Below are positions 15,292 through 22,759 of a stretch of DNA of 64,000 nucleotides, piece after piece. The notes below the pieces were generated by a model. It had not been told where the DNA came from and searched no databases. It saw nothing but the letters and a program-made list of their open reading frames with translations. This DNA is from Croceicoccus gelatinilyticus (lineage in GTDB: Bacteria > Pseudomonadota > Alphaproteobacteria > Sphingomonadales > Sphingomonadaceae), in NCBI RefSeq assembly GCF_018398395.1, contig NZ_JAHCBF010000006.1, positions 1 through 64,000 of the forward strand, read 5' to 3'. The position numbers and the translations under genes were made by a program. Positions within the stretch are counted from its first letter, which is position 1, and each line of letters opens with the position of its first letter.

Positions 15292-15368
15292 TGGCGCGCC
15301 CTGCAGGAGTCGAACCTGCGGCCTCAGGATTAGAAGTCCCGTGCTCTATCCAGCTGAGCTAAGGGCGC
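15292..15368 (-). tRNA. tRNA-Arg (anticodon TCT)
   Basis: On the minus strand the full cloverleaf is present: acceptor stem GCGCCCT/AGGGCGC, D arm GCTC...GAGC, anticodon stem CGGGA/TCCTG with loop CTTCTAA (anticodon TCT, reading AGA), T arm GCAGG-TTCGACT-CCTGC, discriminator G and an encoded CCA end. It is 77 bases long. No integrase or att-like duplication lies next to it. Confidence 0.96.
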
Positions 15369-15426
15369 GTGGGGGTTGCAAATAGCGTGCTTTTCGCGGG
15401 GCGCAAATCGCGATAGGCCCTGATGC

Positions 15427-16176
15427 GTGGATAGCGAACATACGACAGGGCCCGCGCGGGTCGAGGGCAAGGCGGCCGGGCACCGGCTGTTCCGGTATTT
15501 CGATTTCGTGATGGCGGCTTTCGTCACCGTCCTGCTGCTCTCGAATATCATCGGCGCCTCGAAACGCTCGGTCGTCGAATTGCCGGTGCTGGGCGAATGG
15601 TATTTCGGCGCGGGCGTGCTGTTCTTTCCGATTTCCTACGTTATCGGCGACGTGCTGACCGAGGTTTACGGCTATGCCCATGCCCGCCGCTGTATCTGGG
15701 CAGGATTCGGTGCGCTGATCTTCATGGTGGTGATGGCCGAAGTCGTCGTGGCACTGCCGCCAGCGGACGGCTGGCCGTTCCAGTCGGACTACGAAAACGT
15801 GTTCGGACAGGCCTGGCGCATTGCCGGTGCCTCGATCATCGCGTTCTGGGCGGGTGAGTTCGTCAATTCCTACGTCCTTGCCCGGATGAAGATCTGGACC
15901 AAGGGCAAGGCGCTGTGGAGCAGGACGATCGGGTCGACCGTCGTGGGCCAGGGCGTCGACAGCGCAATTTTCTATCCGCTGGCGTTCCTTGGCACGATGG
16001 GCTGGACCGGAGAGCAGGTCTTCTGGGTCGCGGTGACCCAGTGGGTGCTGAAAGTGAGCTGGGAGGCTTTGCTGACCCCTGTCACTTATGTCGTCGTGGG
16101 ATGGCTGAAACGGCGGGAAGGGGTCGATGTCTACGATACAGACACAGACTTCTCGCCCTTTGCGAAAGTCGATTGA
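15427..16176 (+). CDS. yhhQ: Queuosine precursor transporter, YhhQ family
   Basis: A 249-residue inner-membrane protein of the YhhQ/VUT family, which imports queuosine precursors (preQ0/preQ1). It has about six hydrophobic segments. Family motifs include LLLSNIIGASK, FFPISYVIGDVLTEVYGY and FWAGEFVNSYVLARMK. The start is GTG at 15427; the only nearby ATG (15423) meets a stop after three codons. The first 22 residues are polar. It sits divergently beside tRNA-Arg. Together with queF it suggests the organism both makes and salvages queuosine intermediates. Confidence 0.88.
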   Translation: MDSEHTTGPARVEGKAAGHRLFRYFDFVMAAFVTVLLLSNIIGASKRSVVELPVLGEWYFGAGVLFFPISYVIGDVLTEVYGYAHARRCIWAGFGALIFMVVMAEVVVALPPADGWPFQSDYENVFGQAWRIAGASIIAFWAGEFVNSYVLARMKIWTKGKALWSRTIGSTVVGQGVDSAIFYPLAFLGTMGWTGEQVFWVAVTQWVLKVSWEALLTPVTYVVVGWLKRREGVDVYDTDTDFSPFAKVD

Positions 16177-16196
16177 GGGAGCGTGATCGCGGAGGG

Positions 16197-16406
16197 TTAG
16201 TCCGCGATCAGCCCGATAAGCAGGTAGACGAGGATCAGCGAGCCGAAGCCGGCCAGCGTGCCCACGACCACCAGGATGCGGACGAGCGTGACGTCGATGC
16301 CGAAGTATTCGGCGATGCCGGCGCACACGCCCATCAACTTGCCGCGCCTCTTGTCGAGGTGAAACTTGCGCGGCGAACCTCCGTTGGGATTGGTCAGGTT
16401 GCTCAT
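16197..16406 (-). CDS. PspC domain protein
   Basis: A 69-residue PspC-domain protein: a basic N-terminus, then LMGVCAGIAEYFGIDVTLVRI (family core, about 24-44) and a C-terminal transmembrane segment. PspC proteins sense or respond to envelope stress, in E. coli as part of the phage-shock system. No pspA or pspB is nearby, so a free-standing role is likely. Its ATG overlaps the stop of a 46-residue upstream gene as ATGA. Confidence 0.85.
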   Translation of the reverse strand: MSNLTNPNGGSPRKFHLDKRRGKLMGVCAGIAEYFGIDVTLVRILVVVGTLAGFGSLILVYLLIGLIAD

Positions 16407-16543
16407 GCGCGCATGTCCGAAGCAACAGCGGTGGGAGCGGCGAAATCGACCGGCGAAACCGTTGCGGAAATCGCGAAGAGCGAAACGGCGAGAGCGGCGA
16501 GACCGGCGGTCACGTTCGAAGAGATCTGCGAGAAGTTCATCAT
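16403..16543 (-). CDS. Small 46-residue membrane-like protein upstream of pspC
   Basis: A short gene starting at ATG 16543 (a second ATG follows at once) with AGGGGA about eight bases upstream, and ending in an ATGA overlap with the pspC start. The product begins MMNFSQISSNVTAGLAALAV and has one hydrophobic segment (about 13-30), then an Ala/Thr/Val-rich tail. It could be a secreted or single-pass peptide. The coupling and good ribosome site support a real gene; its function is unknown. Confidence 0.65.
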   Translation of the reverse strand: MMNFSQISSNVTAGLAALAVSLFAISATVSPVDFAAPTAVASDMRA

Positions 16544-16623
16544 TTTAATTCCCCTTGTCTGGTTGTTGAAGCGGCGTCGTGCCGTTCATGCCAGATACAT
16601 TGCAGCAACCGTGCCAGTTTTGA

Positions 16624-16646
16624 AAATGTATAAAAATCATACATTT
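16624..16646. repeat. Inverted repeat in AT-rich gap before recF
   Basis: AAATGTAT and ATACATTT (8 bp each) flank a seven-base AT-rich spacer. It lies in the 223-base AT-rich region between the divergent small gene/pspC unit and recF, 121 bases before the recF ATG. It could be an operator for either direction; no regulator is known for it. Confidence 0.5.
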
Positions 16647-16766
16647 AATCGCATTGCAGAAAATGAACGGCTGTTCACAAAACCGCGAATTGGGAAATTC
16701 CACCAATGTTTGGTTTCGCTATTTCCCGCTTTTCCTGCAAGCGGCCCGACCCTAAGCGCATAGGCG

Positions 16767-17846
16767 ATGGCGCTGGACCGTATCCGCCTTGCAGACTTCA
16801 GGAATCACGCCGCCACCCGGCTTGAGGGGGCGGGGCGTTTCAACCTGCTCATCGGACCGAATGGCGCAGGCAAGACCAACGTGCTCGAGGCGCTGTCGCT
16901 GCTGGCGCCGGGGCGGGGCCTCAGGCGCGCGCAGCTTTCCGACATCCCGCGAGAGGGCGCGCATGGCGGCTTTGCGGTCGGGGCCGATCTCGTCAGCGGG
17001 GTGACGCCGGTACGCATCGGCACGGCCCTTCGCGCGGACAATCCGGGGCGGCGTATTGTCCAGGCCAGCGGTGCGCCGCTTCCGGCGACGCGGCTGGCCG
17101 AATGGCTCTCGGTCGGTTGGCTGACGCCCGCGATGGACCGGCTGTTTACTGATAGCGCCAGCGCGCGGCGGCGGTTCCTCGATCGCATGGTACTGGCGCT
17201 TCGCCCCGACCACGCGACCCATTCGAGCCGCTATGACAAGGCGCTGCGCGAACGGAACCGGCTGATGAGCGGTGACGCGCGGCCCGATGCGGGTTGGCTC
17301 GACGCGCTGGAAAAGGAAATGGCCGAGGCTGGCGCGATGATCGCGCAAGGCCGCGCCGAAACCGTGGCGCGGCTGGCAGAAGCGATTGCCGCTGTGCCCG
17401 ATGGCCCCTTCGCGCGGCCCGATCTGAGCGTTGATCCGGCGGCACCCGTTGATGCGGGCGAACTGGCGGAGCTTTGGCGCAATGGTCGCGGCGCGGATCG
17501 CGGGGCGGGGCGCACGTTGGCAGGGCCGCACCGCGATGACCTGTCGGTCACGATGGCGGGCACCGGACGTCCTGCGGCGGAATGTTCGACCGGTGAGCAG
17601 AAGGCGATGCTGATCGCGATCACGCTGGCCCATGCCGAACTGGCCGCAGGGTCGCGCCCGCTGATCCTGCTGCTGGACGAAGTTGCAGCGCACCTCGATC
17701 CGGTGCGCCGCGCAGTGCTTTACGAGCGGCTCGCCGCGACCGGAGCGCAAGTCTGGATGACTGGGACGGAGACCGAACCTTTCGCCAGTCTGCCCGAACG
17801 CCCCGCGGCGTGGCGGGTCACGGCGGGCTTTGCCGAACCGCTTTAG
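16767..17846 (+). CDS. recF: DNA replication/repair protein RecF
   Basis: A 359-residue SMC-like ATPase that binds gapped DNA and helps RecOR load RecA. Walker A is GPNGAGKT (30-37), the signature STGEQKA is near 272, and Walker B LILLLDEVAAHLD follows. The N-terminal LADFRNHAA is typical. Length matches E. coli RecF (357). No dnaA, dnaN or gyrB is next to it here, unlike the classical dnaA-dnaN-recF-gyrB order. Its stop overlaps the end of the convergent tesA-like gene by four bases. Confidence 0.96.
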   Translation: MALDRIRLADFRNHAATRLEGAGRFNLLIGPNGAGKTNVLEALSLLAPGRGLRRAQLSDIPREGAHGGFAVGADLVSGVTPVRIGTALRADNPGRRIVQASGAPLPATRLAEWLSVGWLTPAMDRLFTDSASARRRFLDRMVLALRPDHATHSSRYDKALRERNRLMSGDARPDAGWLDALEKEMAEAGAMIAQGRAETVARLAEAIAAVPDGPFARPDLSVDPAAPVDAGELAELWRNGRGADRGAGRTLAGPHRDDLSVTMAGTGRPAAECSTGEQKAMLIAITLAHAELAAGSRPLILLLDEVAAHLDPVRRAVLYERLAATGAQVWMTGTETEPFASLPERPAAWRVTAGFAEPL

Positions 17847-18508
17847 TCCAGCGCGTCCTCGATCGTATCGACGGACTCCTCGACCATCGCCTTCACCCCG
17901 TCCGCTGTCGGGTGGATCTGGTCGGATTGCACCAGCGATCGGTTGAAGATCAGCGGCTCGATGAAGAAGGGCACGATCTCGGCATCGTATTTGTCGGCAA
18001 GGTCGGGGAAGATAGCGTTGAACTCGCCAGCGTAGTCGCCGCCAAGGTTCGGCGCGGCCTTCATGCCCATGACGACGATGTCGATGTCGCGCCGGTCCAG
18101 TTCTGCCATGATCGCGTCGAGGTTCTGTCGCGCCTGAGCAGGCGGAAGCCCCCGCAGCATGTCGTTCGCGCCCAGTTCGACAAGCGCCACGTCCGGCTTC
18201 ACTGTCATGGAATCCAGCACGAAAGACAGCCGCTGCCGACCGGCCGACGTCGTGTCCCCTGAAACACCCGCGTTCTGCACCCGCACGTTCATCCCGCGTT
18301 GGCGCAAGGCCTGTTCCAGCTGTGCCGGATAGGCCGCCGAACGGGGGAGGTTGTAGCCGGCGAAAAGGCTGTCCCCGAAGGCAAGGACCATCGTCGGCTG
18401 GCCGACCGGCGCATCGACTTCTGCCGTGCCGCCATCGGCCTTGTTACCCTCTGCCTGTCCGCAGGCCGAGAGGGCGAGTGCGGCGATTGCCGCGATCAAC
18501 TTACGCAT
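17843..18508 (-). CDS. tesA: SGNH arylesterase / thioesterase I (TesA-like lipoprotein)
   Basis: A 221-residue GDSL/SGNH hydrolase that cleaves acyl esters or thioesters. Residues 1-16 form a lipoprotein signal (LALSAC, Cys16), so it is probably membrane-anchored in the periplasm. The catalytic blocks are GDSL with Ser47, Gly84 (GVSGDT), Asn115 in GANDM, and the Asp196/His199 pair in SDQIHPTADG. The start at 18508 has AAGGAA eleven bases upstream. It lies divergently beside ybbA-ybbP, the same neighbours as in E. coli, which supports the assignment. Confidence 0.92.
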   Translation of the reverse strand: MRKLIAAIAALALSACGQAEGNKADGGTAEVDAPVGQPTMVLAFGDSLFAGYNLPRSAAYPAQLEQALRQRGMNVRVQNAGVSGDTTSAGRQRLSFVLDSMTVKPDVALVELGANDMLRGLPPAQARQNLDAIMAELDRRDIDIVVMGMKAAPNLGGDYAGEFNAIFPDLADKYDAEIVPFFIEPLIFNRSLVQSDQIHPTADGVKAMVEESVDTIEDALD

Positions 18509-18560
18509 TTCGATCAAATTCCTTGCAGCTTGCCCCATCCATGCCAATCTTGGGCGTTCC

Positions 18561-19268
18561 ATGCAAAGCCCCCCTGACGTTGCCGCCCGCCCTGCAATCC
18601 ACGCCGAAAGCCTGACCCTCGAACTGGGGAACACGGGCAGCCCTGTGCCGATCCTGAAAGGCATCGATTTGATCGTGCCGGAAGGGCAGACCGTGGCGCT
18701 GCTCGGCCCGTCGGGTTCGGGCAAGTCCTCGCTGATGGCAGTGCTCTCGGGTCTGGAACGCGCCAGCAGCGGCAGGCTGGACGTGGCGGGAGAGGATTTC
18801 TCCGGCCTTTCGGAAGACGCGCTGGCCCGCGCGCGGCGGGGGCGGATTGGCATCGTGCTTCAGGCCTTTCACCTGCTGCCGACAATGACGGCGACCGAGA
18901 ACGTGGCGACACCGCTGGAACTGGCGGGCGAGGGCGATGCTTTTGCGCGCGCACGGGCAGAGCTTGAGGCGGTCGGCCTTGGGCACCGGCTCGATCACTA
19001 TCCCATGCAGCTTTCGGGCGGTGAGCAGCAGCGCGTGGCGATTGCCCGTGCGCTGGCTCCGCGCCCGCCGCTGCTGTTTGCCGACGAACCCACCGGCAAT
19101 CTCGACAGCGCAACCGGCGCACAGGTCATCGACCTGCTGTTCGGCAGACGTGCAGAGACGGGGGCGACGCTGTTCCTCATCACGCACGACCCGTCGCTTG
19201 CCGAAAAGTGTGAGCGGGTGCTCGAGCTCGCCGACGGACGCATCGTTTCGGACAGCCTGAACGGATGA
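18561..19268 (+). CDS. ybbA: ABC transporter ATPase, YbbA/LolD-like
   Basis: A 235-residue ABC ATPase of the MacB/LolD/YbbA type. Walker A GPSGSGKS (49-56), Q-loop near VLQAFHLLP, signature LSGGEQ (151-156), Walker B LLFADE (171-176) and H-loop THDPS near the end are all intact. It pairs with the large FtsX-like permease that follows with an ATGA overlap. The substrate is unknown; family members extrude lipids or small molecules or work by mechanotransmission. The 52-base divergent gap to tesA must hold both promoters. Confidence 0.92.
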   Translation: MQSPPDVAARPAIHAESLTLELGNTGSPVPILKGIDLIVPEGQTVALLGPSGSGKSSLMAVLSGLERASSGRLDVAGEDFSGLSEDALARARRGRIGIVLQAFHLLPTMTATENVATPLELAGEGDAFARARAELEAVGLGHRLDHYPMQLSGGEQQRVAIARALAPRPPLLFADEPTGNLDSATGAQVIDLLFGRRAETGATLFLITHDPSLAEKCERVLELADGRIVSDSLNG

Positions 19269-21793
19269 GCGGCGAGGGACGCTGGGCGCTCGCCTTCCGG
19301 CTGGCGAAGCGCGATTTCTCGTGGCGTTTCCGCGGGCTGCGCCTGCTCGTCATCTGCCTGTTTCTGGGCGCAGGCGCGCTGGCCGCGATCGGCACACTGG
19401 AATCGGCGATCCGGGGCGAACTATCCGACCGCGGGCGCGAGATCCTTGGCGGCGACGTCGAGTTCGCGATCTACGCCCGCGAGGCGAGCGAGGATGAACG
19501 CGCGGCGTTGGAAGCCATCGGGCCGGTGTCGGGCGGCATCCGCCTGCAGGCTATGGCGAGCGCGGCGAACGGCAACGTCTCACCGATACAGTTGAAGTCT
19601 GTCGACGATGCCTGGCCGCTTTACGGCGCGCTGGAGATCGAAGGCAGCGAGGATGCTGCGGCTCCTCCCGATGGCGCGGCCTGGGTCGATGGCGGCGTGC
19701 TTGACCGGCTCGACGTCGAGGTTGGCGATACGATCAAGCTGGGTGAGGAGAACGTGCGGATCGCGGGAGTTATCGCGCGCGAACCGGACAGATTGTCCGA
19801 AGGCTTCGCGCTCGGCGCGCCGGTGCTGATCTCGCAAGCCACGATGGAGAAGAGCGGGCTGGTCCAGTTCGGCTCGATGATGCGCGCGAAATACCGCGTG
19901 GCCTTACCCGCCGGAGCCGACCCGCAGGAAGCGGCTGACGCATTCGAAGCGCAGTTCCCCGACGCGGGCTGGGCGACGCGGACGCGGGACAGGGCTTCGC
20001 CGGGGGCCGACCGGCTGATGGCGAACATGGGCCAGTTTCTCGGGCTAGTCGGGCTGGCGGCGCTGGTCATCGCAGGCATCGGGATTGCAGGCGCGGTGTC
20101 GTCGTGGCTGGAAACGCGGCGGGGCACTGTCGCAACTTTGAAAGTGCTGGGCGCGACGTCGGATGACGTGCTGCGCATCCATGCCTTGCAGGTCCTTGCC
20201 GCCGCGCTGATCGGTATCGGCGCGGGGCTGGTGGTTGGTGTTCTGGCCGTGCCGGCTCTGTCGGCGTTGCTGGAAGGGCTGCTGCCCGTGGAGACCGGTT
20301 TCGTGCTGGATCCTCTGGCGCTTTTGCGAGCGGCGCTTTTCGGGTTGCTGGTCGCGTTTGTATTCGCCGCGCCGCCGCTGCTTGCCTCGCGCTCTATTAC
20401 CGCGATGGCGCTGCTGCGGTCGCGGGTGACGCTGCCTGCGGGGCTTTGGCGCAAGGCTGCAAAGCCGGTCGCGGCAGGGCTGGTTGCCATCGTCGCGCTT
20501 GCGCTGCTGACGGCGCATGAGCCGTTCCTGACGGCAGGCTTTCTTGGCGGGGCGGCGGTCGTTCTGGCGCTTCTGGCACTGCTGGGCCTCGTTATTCGCA
20601 AGCTTGTCTCGCGCGTGCCGCGCTCTCGCGGGTCGTTGGCTGTCCGCATGGGGCTTGCAGCGCTGGACCGGCCCGGTTCGCCGACCATCGCGCTCGTCAC
20701 CGCGCTTGGTTTCGGGCTGTCGGCCTTTGCCGCGATTGCCGCGATCCAGACCAGCCTCGATGCCTATATCGCGGGCACCGTACCCGACAAGGCGCCGGAC
20801 TATTTCGTGCTCGACCTGCCGCGCGATGCCGAAGGTTCGTTCCGCCAGATCGTCGAGAGCGAGGCTCCGGGCTCGCAAGTGCGCACCGTGCCTGCCTTGC
20901 GCGGAGCGATCCTCGCTTACGGCCCCGAAGGCGCGATGACGCGTGTGTCCGACCTTGAGGAGATACCCGAAGGGGCGTGGGCGCTACGCGGAGAGCGCGG
21001 GCTGACCTATTCGGGTGAACTTCCCGCAGGCAATGTCGTCAGTGAGGGCGAGTGGTGGCCTGCCGACTACGACGGCGAGCCGCTTGTTTCGGTGGATGAG
21101 GAATTCGCCAATGCGCTCGACCTTGAGATCGGTGACAAGCTTGCCATCGGGTTGCTGGGTGTGGAGCGCGAGGCGACCATCGCCTCGTTCCGCCGGATCG
21201 AGTGGGACGACATGGGCTTCAACTACGTCCTCGTCTTTGCGCCCGGTGCGATCGACGATGCGCCGCACAACCTCTCGGCCTCGGTCATTCTGACCGAAGG
21301 CACCGACGGAGGCCCTCTGCTGGGCGCGCTTGTCCGCGCATTCCCGACGACTTCGGTGATCGAGATCGGCGGCGTATTGGCCGAGGCTCGGGAGATCCTG
21401 TCCAGCCTTGCCGTTGCCATTCTTGCTGCTGCCAGTGTCGCGGTTTTGGCAGGGCTTGCCGTCCTGTTGGGCGCGATCGCCGCGGCGCGGGCGCGGGAGA
21501 CTTACGACACGGTTGTCCTGCGCGTACTCGGGGCGAGCCAGGGGCAACTGCTGGGCGCGCTGCTGACGCGATACCTGATCCTTGCCGCCGTGCTTGGTGC
21601 GATTGGCCTCGGTATCGGACTTGGGACCGGCTGGCTCGTCATGACCAAGCTGTTCGAGTTCCCTTACGAACCCGATCTGCCGATTGTCCTTGCCGTACTG
21701 GGTGGAGGCGTCCTGCTGGTCGTGCTGGCCGCAGTGGCGGCGTCGCTGCCGGTCCTGAGCGCGCGGCCTGCCCGCGCGCTCAGGAGCCTTTAG
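19265..21793 (+). CDS. ybbP: FtsX-like ABC transporter permease, YbbP type
   Basis: An 842-residue inner-membrane permease with two FtsX-like four-helix units split by large periplasmic regions, the YbbP layout (about 800 residues in E. coli). The first hydrophobic segment is at about 22-40, with clusters near 255-385, 400-440 and 690-835. LVGLAALVIAGIGIAGAVSS and the repeated TLKVLGATSDDVL and VLRVLGASQGQLL are the coupling-helix motifs that contact the ATPase. Its substrate is unknown. It overlaps ybbA by four bases. Confidence 0.92.
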   Translation: MSGEGRWALAFRLAKRDFSWRFRGLRLLVICLFLGAGALAAIGTLESAIRGELSDRGREILGGDVEFAIYAREASEDERAALEAIGPVSGGIRLQAMASAANGNVSPIQLKSVDDAWPLYGALEIEGSEDAAAPPDGAAWVDGGVLDRLDVEVGDTIKLGEENVRIAGVIAREPDRLSEGFALGAPVLISQATMEKSGLVQFGSMMRAKYRVALPAGADPQEAADAFEAQFPDAGWATRTRDRASPGADRLMANMGQFLGLVGLAALVIAGIGIAGAVSSWLETRRGTVATLKVLGATSDDVLRIHALQVLAAALIGIGAGLVVGVLAVPALSALLEGLLPVETGFVLDPLALLRAALFGLLVAFVFAAPPLLASRSITAMALLRSRVTLPAGLWRKAAKPVAAGLVAIVALALLTAHEPFLTAGFLGGAAVVLALLALLGLVIRKLVSRVPRSRGSLAVRMGLAALDRPGSPTIALVTALGFGLSAFAAIAAIQTSLDAYIAGTVPDKAPDYFVLDLPRDAEGSFRQIVESEAPGSQVRTVPALRGAILAYGPEGAMTRVSDLEEIPEGAWALRGERGLTYSGELPAGNVVSEGEWWPADYDGEPLVSVDEEFANALDLEIGDKLAIGLLGVEREATIASFRRIEWDDMGFNYVLVFAPGAIDDAPHNLSASVILTEGTDGGPLLGALVRAFPTTSVIEIGGVLAEAREILSSLAVAILAAASVAVLAGLAVLLGAIAAARARETYDTVVLRVLGASQGQLLGALLTRYLILAAVLGAIGLGIGLGTGWLVMTKLFEFPYEPDLPIVLAVLGGGVLLVVLAAVAASLPVLSARPARALRSL

Positions 21794-21796
21794 CGA

Positions 21797-22195
21797 TCAG
21801 AACGAGACGCGCGGATCGGGGCCATAGGCATTGGAGCCGAGGTCGCCGGTCTTCAGCATCATGTAGAGCATGAATAGCGCGCCGATCAGCGGGATGAAGT
21901 ACATCAGCAGCCAGAAGCCGGAATGACCGGCATCGTGCAGGCGCCTGACGGAAACCGTGAATGACGGGATAAACGACCCTATGACGAAGAGCGTGTAGGC
22001 CATGTTCACGACATCGACCATCGCGCTGCCGCCGACGAGTGCGCCGTCCTCCAGCCTTCCGCCGAAGGCATAACCCAGCAGGACGGTTATGGCCCAGAGC
22101 ACGAGTATCAGGGCCATGAAGCCCCAGTACTCGGTACGGCTGGACCGTCCCGCAATCTCGAAATAGCGCCGATATGGCGCAAGGATCAGATTCAT
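21797..22195 (-). CDS. DUF805 membrane protein (copy 1)
   Basis: A 132-residue DUF805 membrane protein with about four hydrophobic segments. It opens with the family motif APYRRYFEIAGRSSRTEYW and carries the conserved SFTVSVRRLHDAGHSGFW. It starts at ATG 22195, with a run of six G at 22204-22209 as ribosome site. Function of the family is unknown. A related copy lies just upstream on the same strand; both share the YRRYFE start and RRLHD core, so they are probably an old tandem duplication. Confidence 0.85.
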   Translation of the reverse strand: MNLILAPYRRYFEIAGRSSRTEYWGFMALILVLWAITVLLGYAFGGRLEDGALVGGSAMVDVVNMAYTLFVIGSFIPSFTVSVRRLHDAGHSGFWLLMYFIPLIGALFMLYMMLKTGDLGSNAYGPDPRVSF

Positions 22196-22231
22196 CGACA
22201 ATCCCCCCGGTTGTCGTTTTCGTGATGCGCC

Positions 22232-22642
22232 TTAGACGCCGCGGGCTTCGCCTTCCTTCGGATCGGGGCCGAAGCGGTTCGGGCCGCGTGTTCCCTCGAT
22301 CAGGTAGAAGTAGAGCAAGACCAGTCCGCCAATGATGGGCACGAAACCGATCAGGATCCACCATGCCGAGTGATCGGTGTCGTGAAGCCTGCGAAACGTG
22401 ACGGCGAGAGACGGAATGATCGTGGCGATCGCCCAGACGAACATCGCGATCATCGCGACCGATGCAAGCGGGCCCATTTCAGGTTGCTCGCCGTATTCCA
22501 TCGTGCCGCCGACCGCCATGATCAGGAACATGAAGGCGAGATAGACGAGGAAGTTGAACAGCGCGAACATCCAGTATTCCTTGCGCCGCGAACGGCCCGA
22601 AAACTCGAAGTAGCGCCGATACGGCATCAGCATCCATTCCAT
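22232..22642 (-). CDS. DUF805 membrane protein (copy 2)
   Basis: A 136-residue DUF805 protein, start at 22642 with AGGGGG eight bases upstream. It shows MPYRRYFEFSGRSRRKEYW, about four hydrophobic segments, the RRLHDTDHSAWW core, and an acidic tail. It differs from the neighbouring copy in the loop between the first and second pair of helices. The two genes are 36 bases apart and probably co-transcribed. Function unknown. Confidence 0.85.
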   Translation of the reverse strand: MEWMLMPYRRYFEFSGRSRRKEYWMFALFNFLVYLAFMFLIMAVGGTMEYGEQPEMGPLASVAMIAMFVWAIATIIPSLAVTFRRLHDTDHSAWWILIGFVPIIGGLVLLYFYLIEGTRGPNRFGPDPKEGEARGV

Positions 22643-22697
22643 GAAAAAACCCCCTGTCTGTAAGTCCCTTGAACGACTTATTGCCTGAACTTTACCG

Positions 22698-22736
22698 AAA
22701 AGCAAAAGGGGCCGCACCTTGCGGTGCAGCCCCTTT
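22698..22736 (-). terminator. Rho-independent terminator of the second TonB receptor
   Basis: On the minus strand a 14-bp stem with one mismatch (22736-22723 with 22718-22705) closes a GCAA tetraloop and is followed by TGCTTTT. It lies 23 bases past the stop of the receptor gene. Confidence 0.85.
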
Positions 22737-22759
22737 CCCTCCCTGAGCTTTCAAGCGGC

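Noticed and set aside
15292-15368. tRNA-Arg as integration site of a mobile element
   Set aside because: No integrase, no duplicated tRNA end and ordinary genes on both sides.
21797-22642. The two DUF805 genes as a frameshifted single gene
   Set aside because: Each has its own ribosome site, complete core motif and stop, so they are two paralogues.
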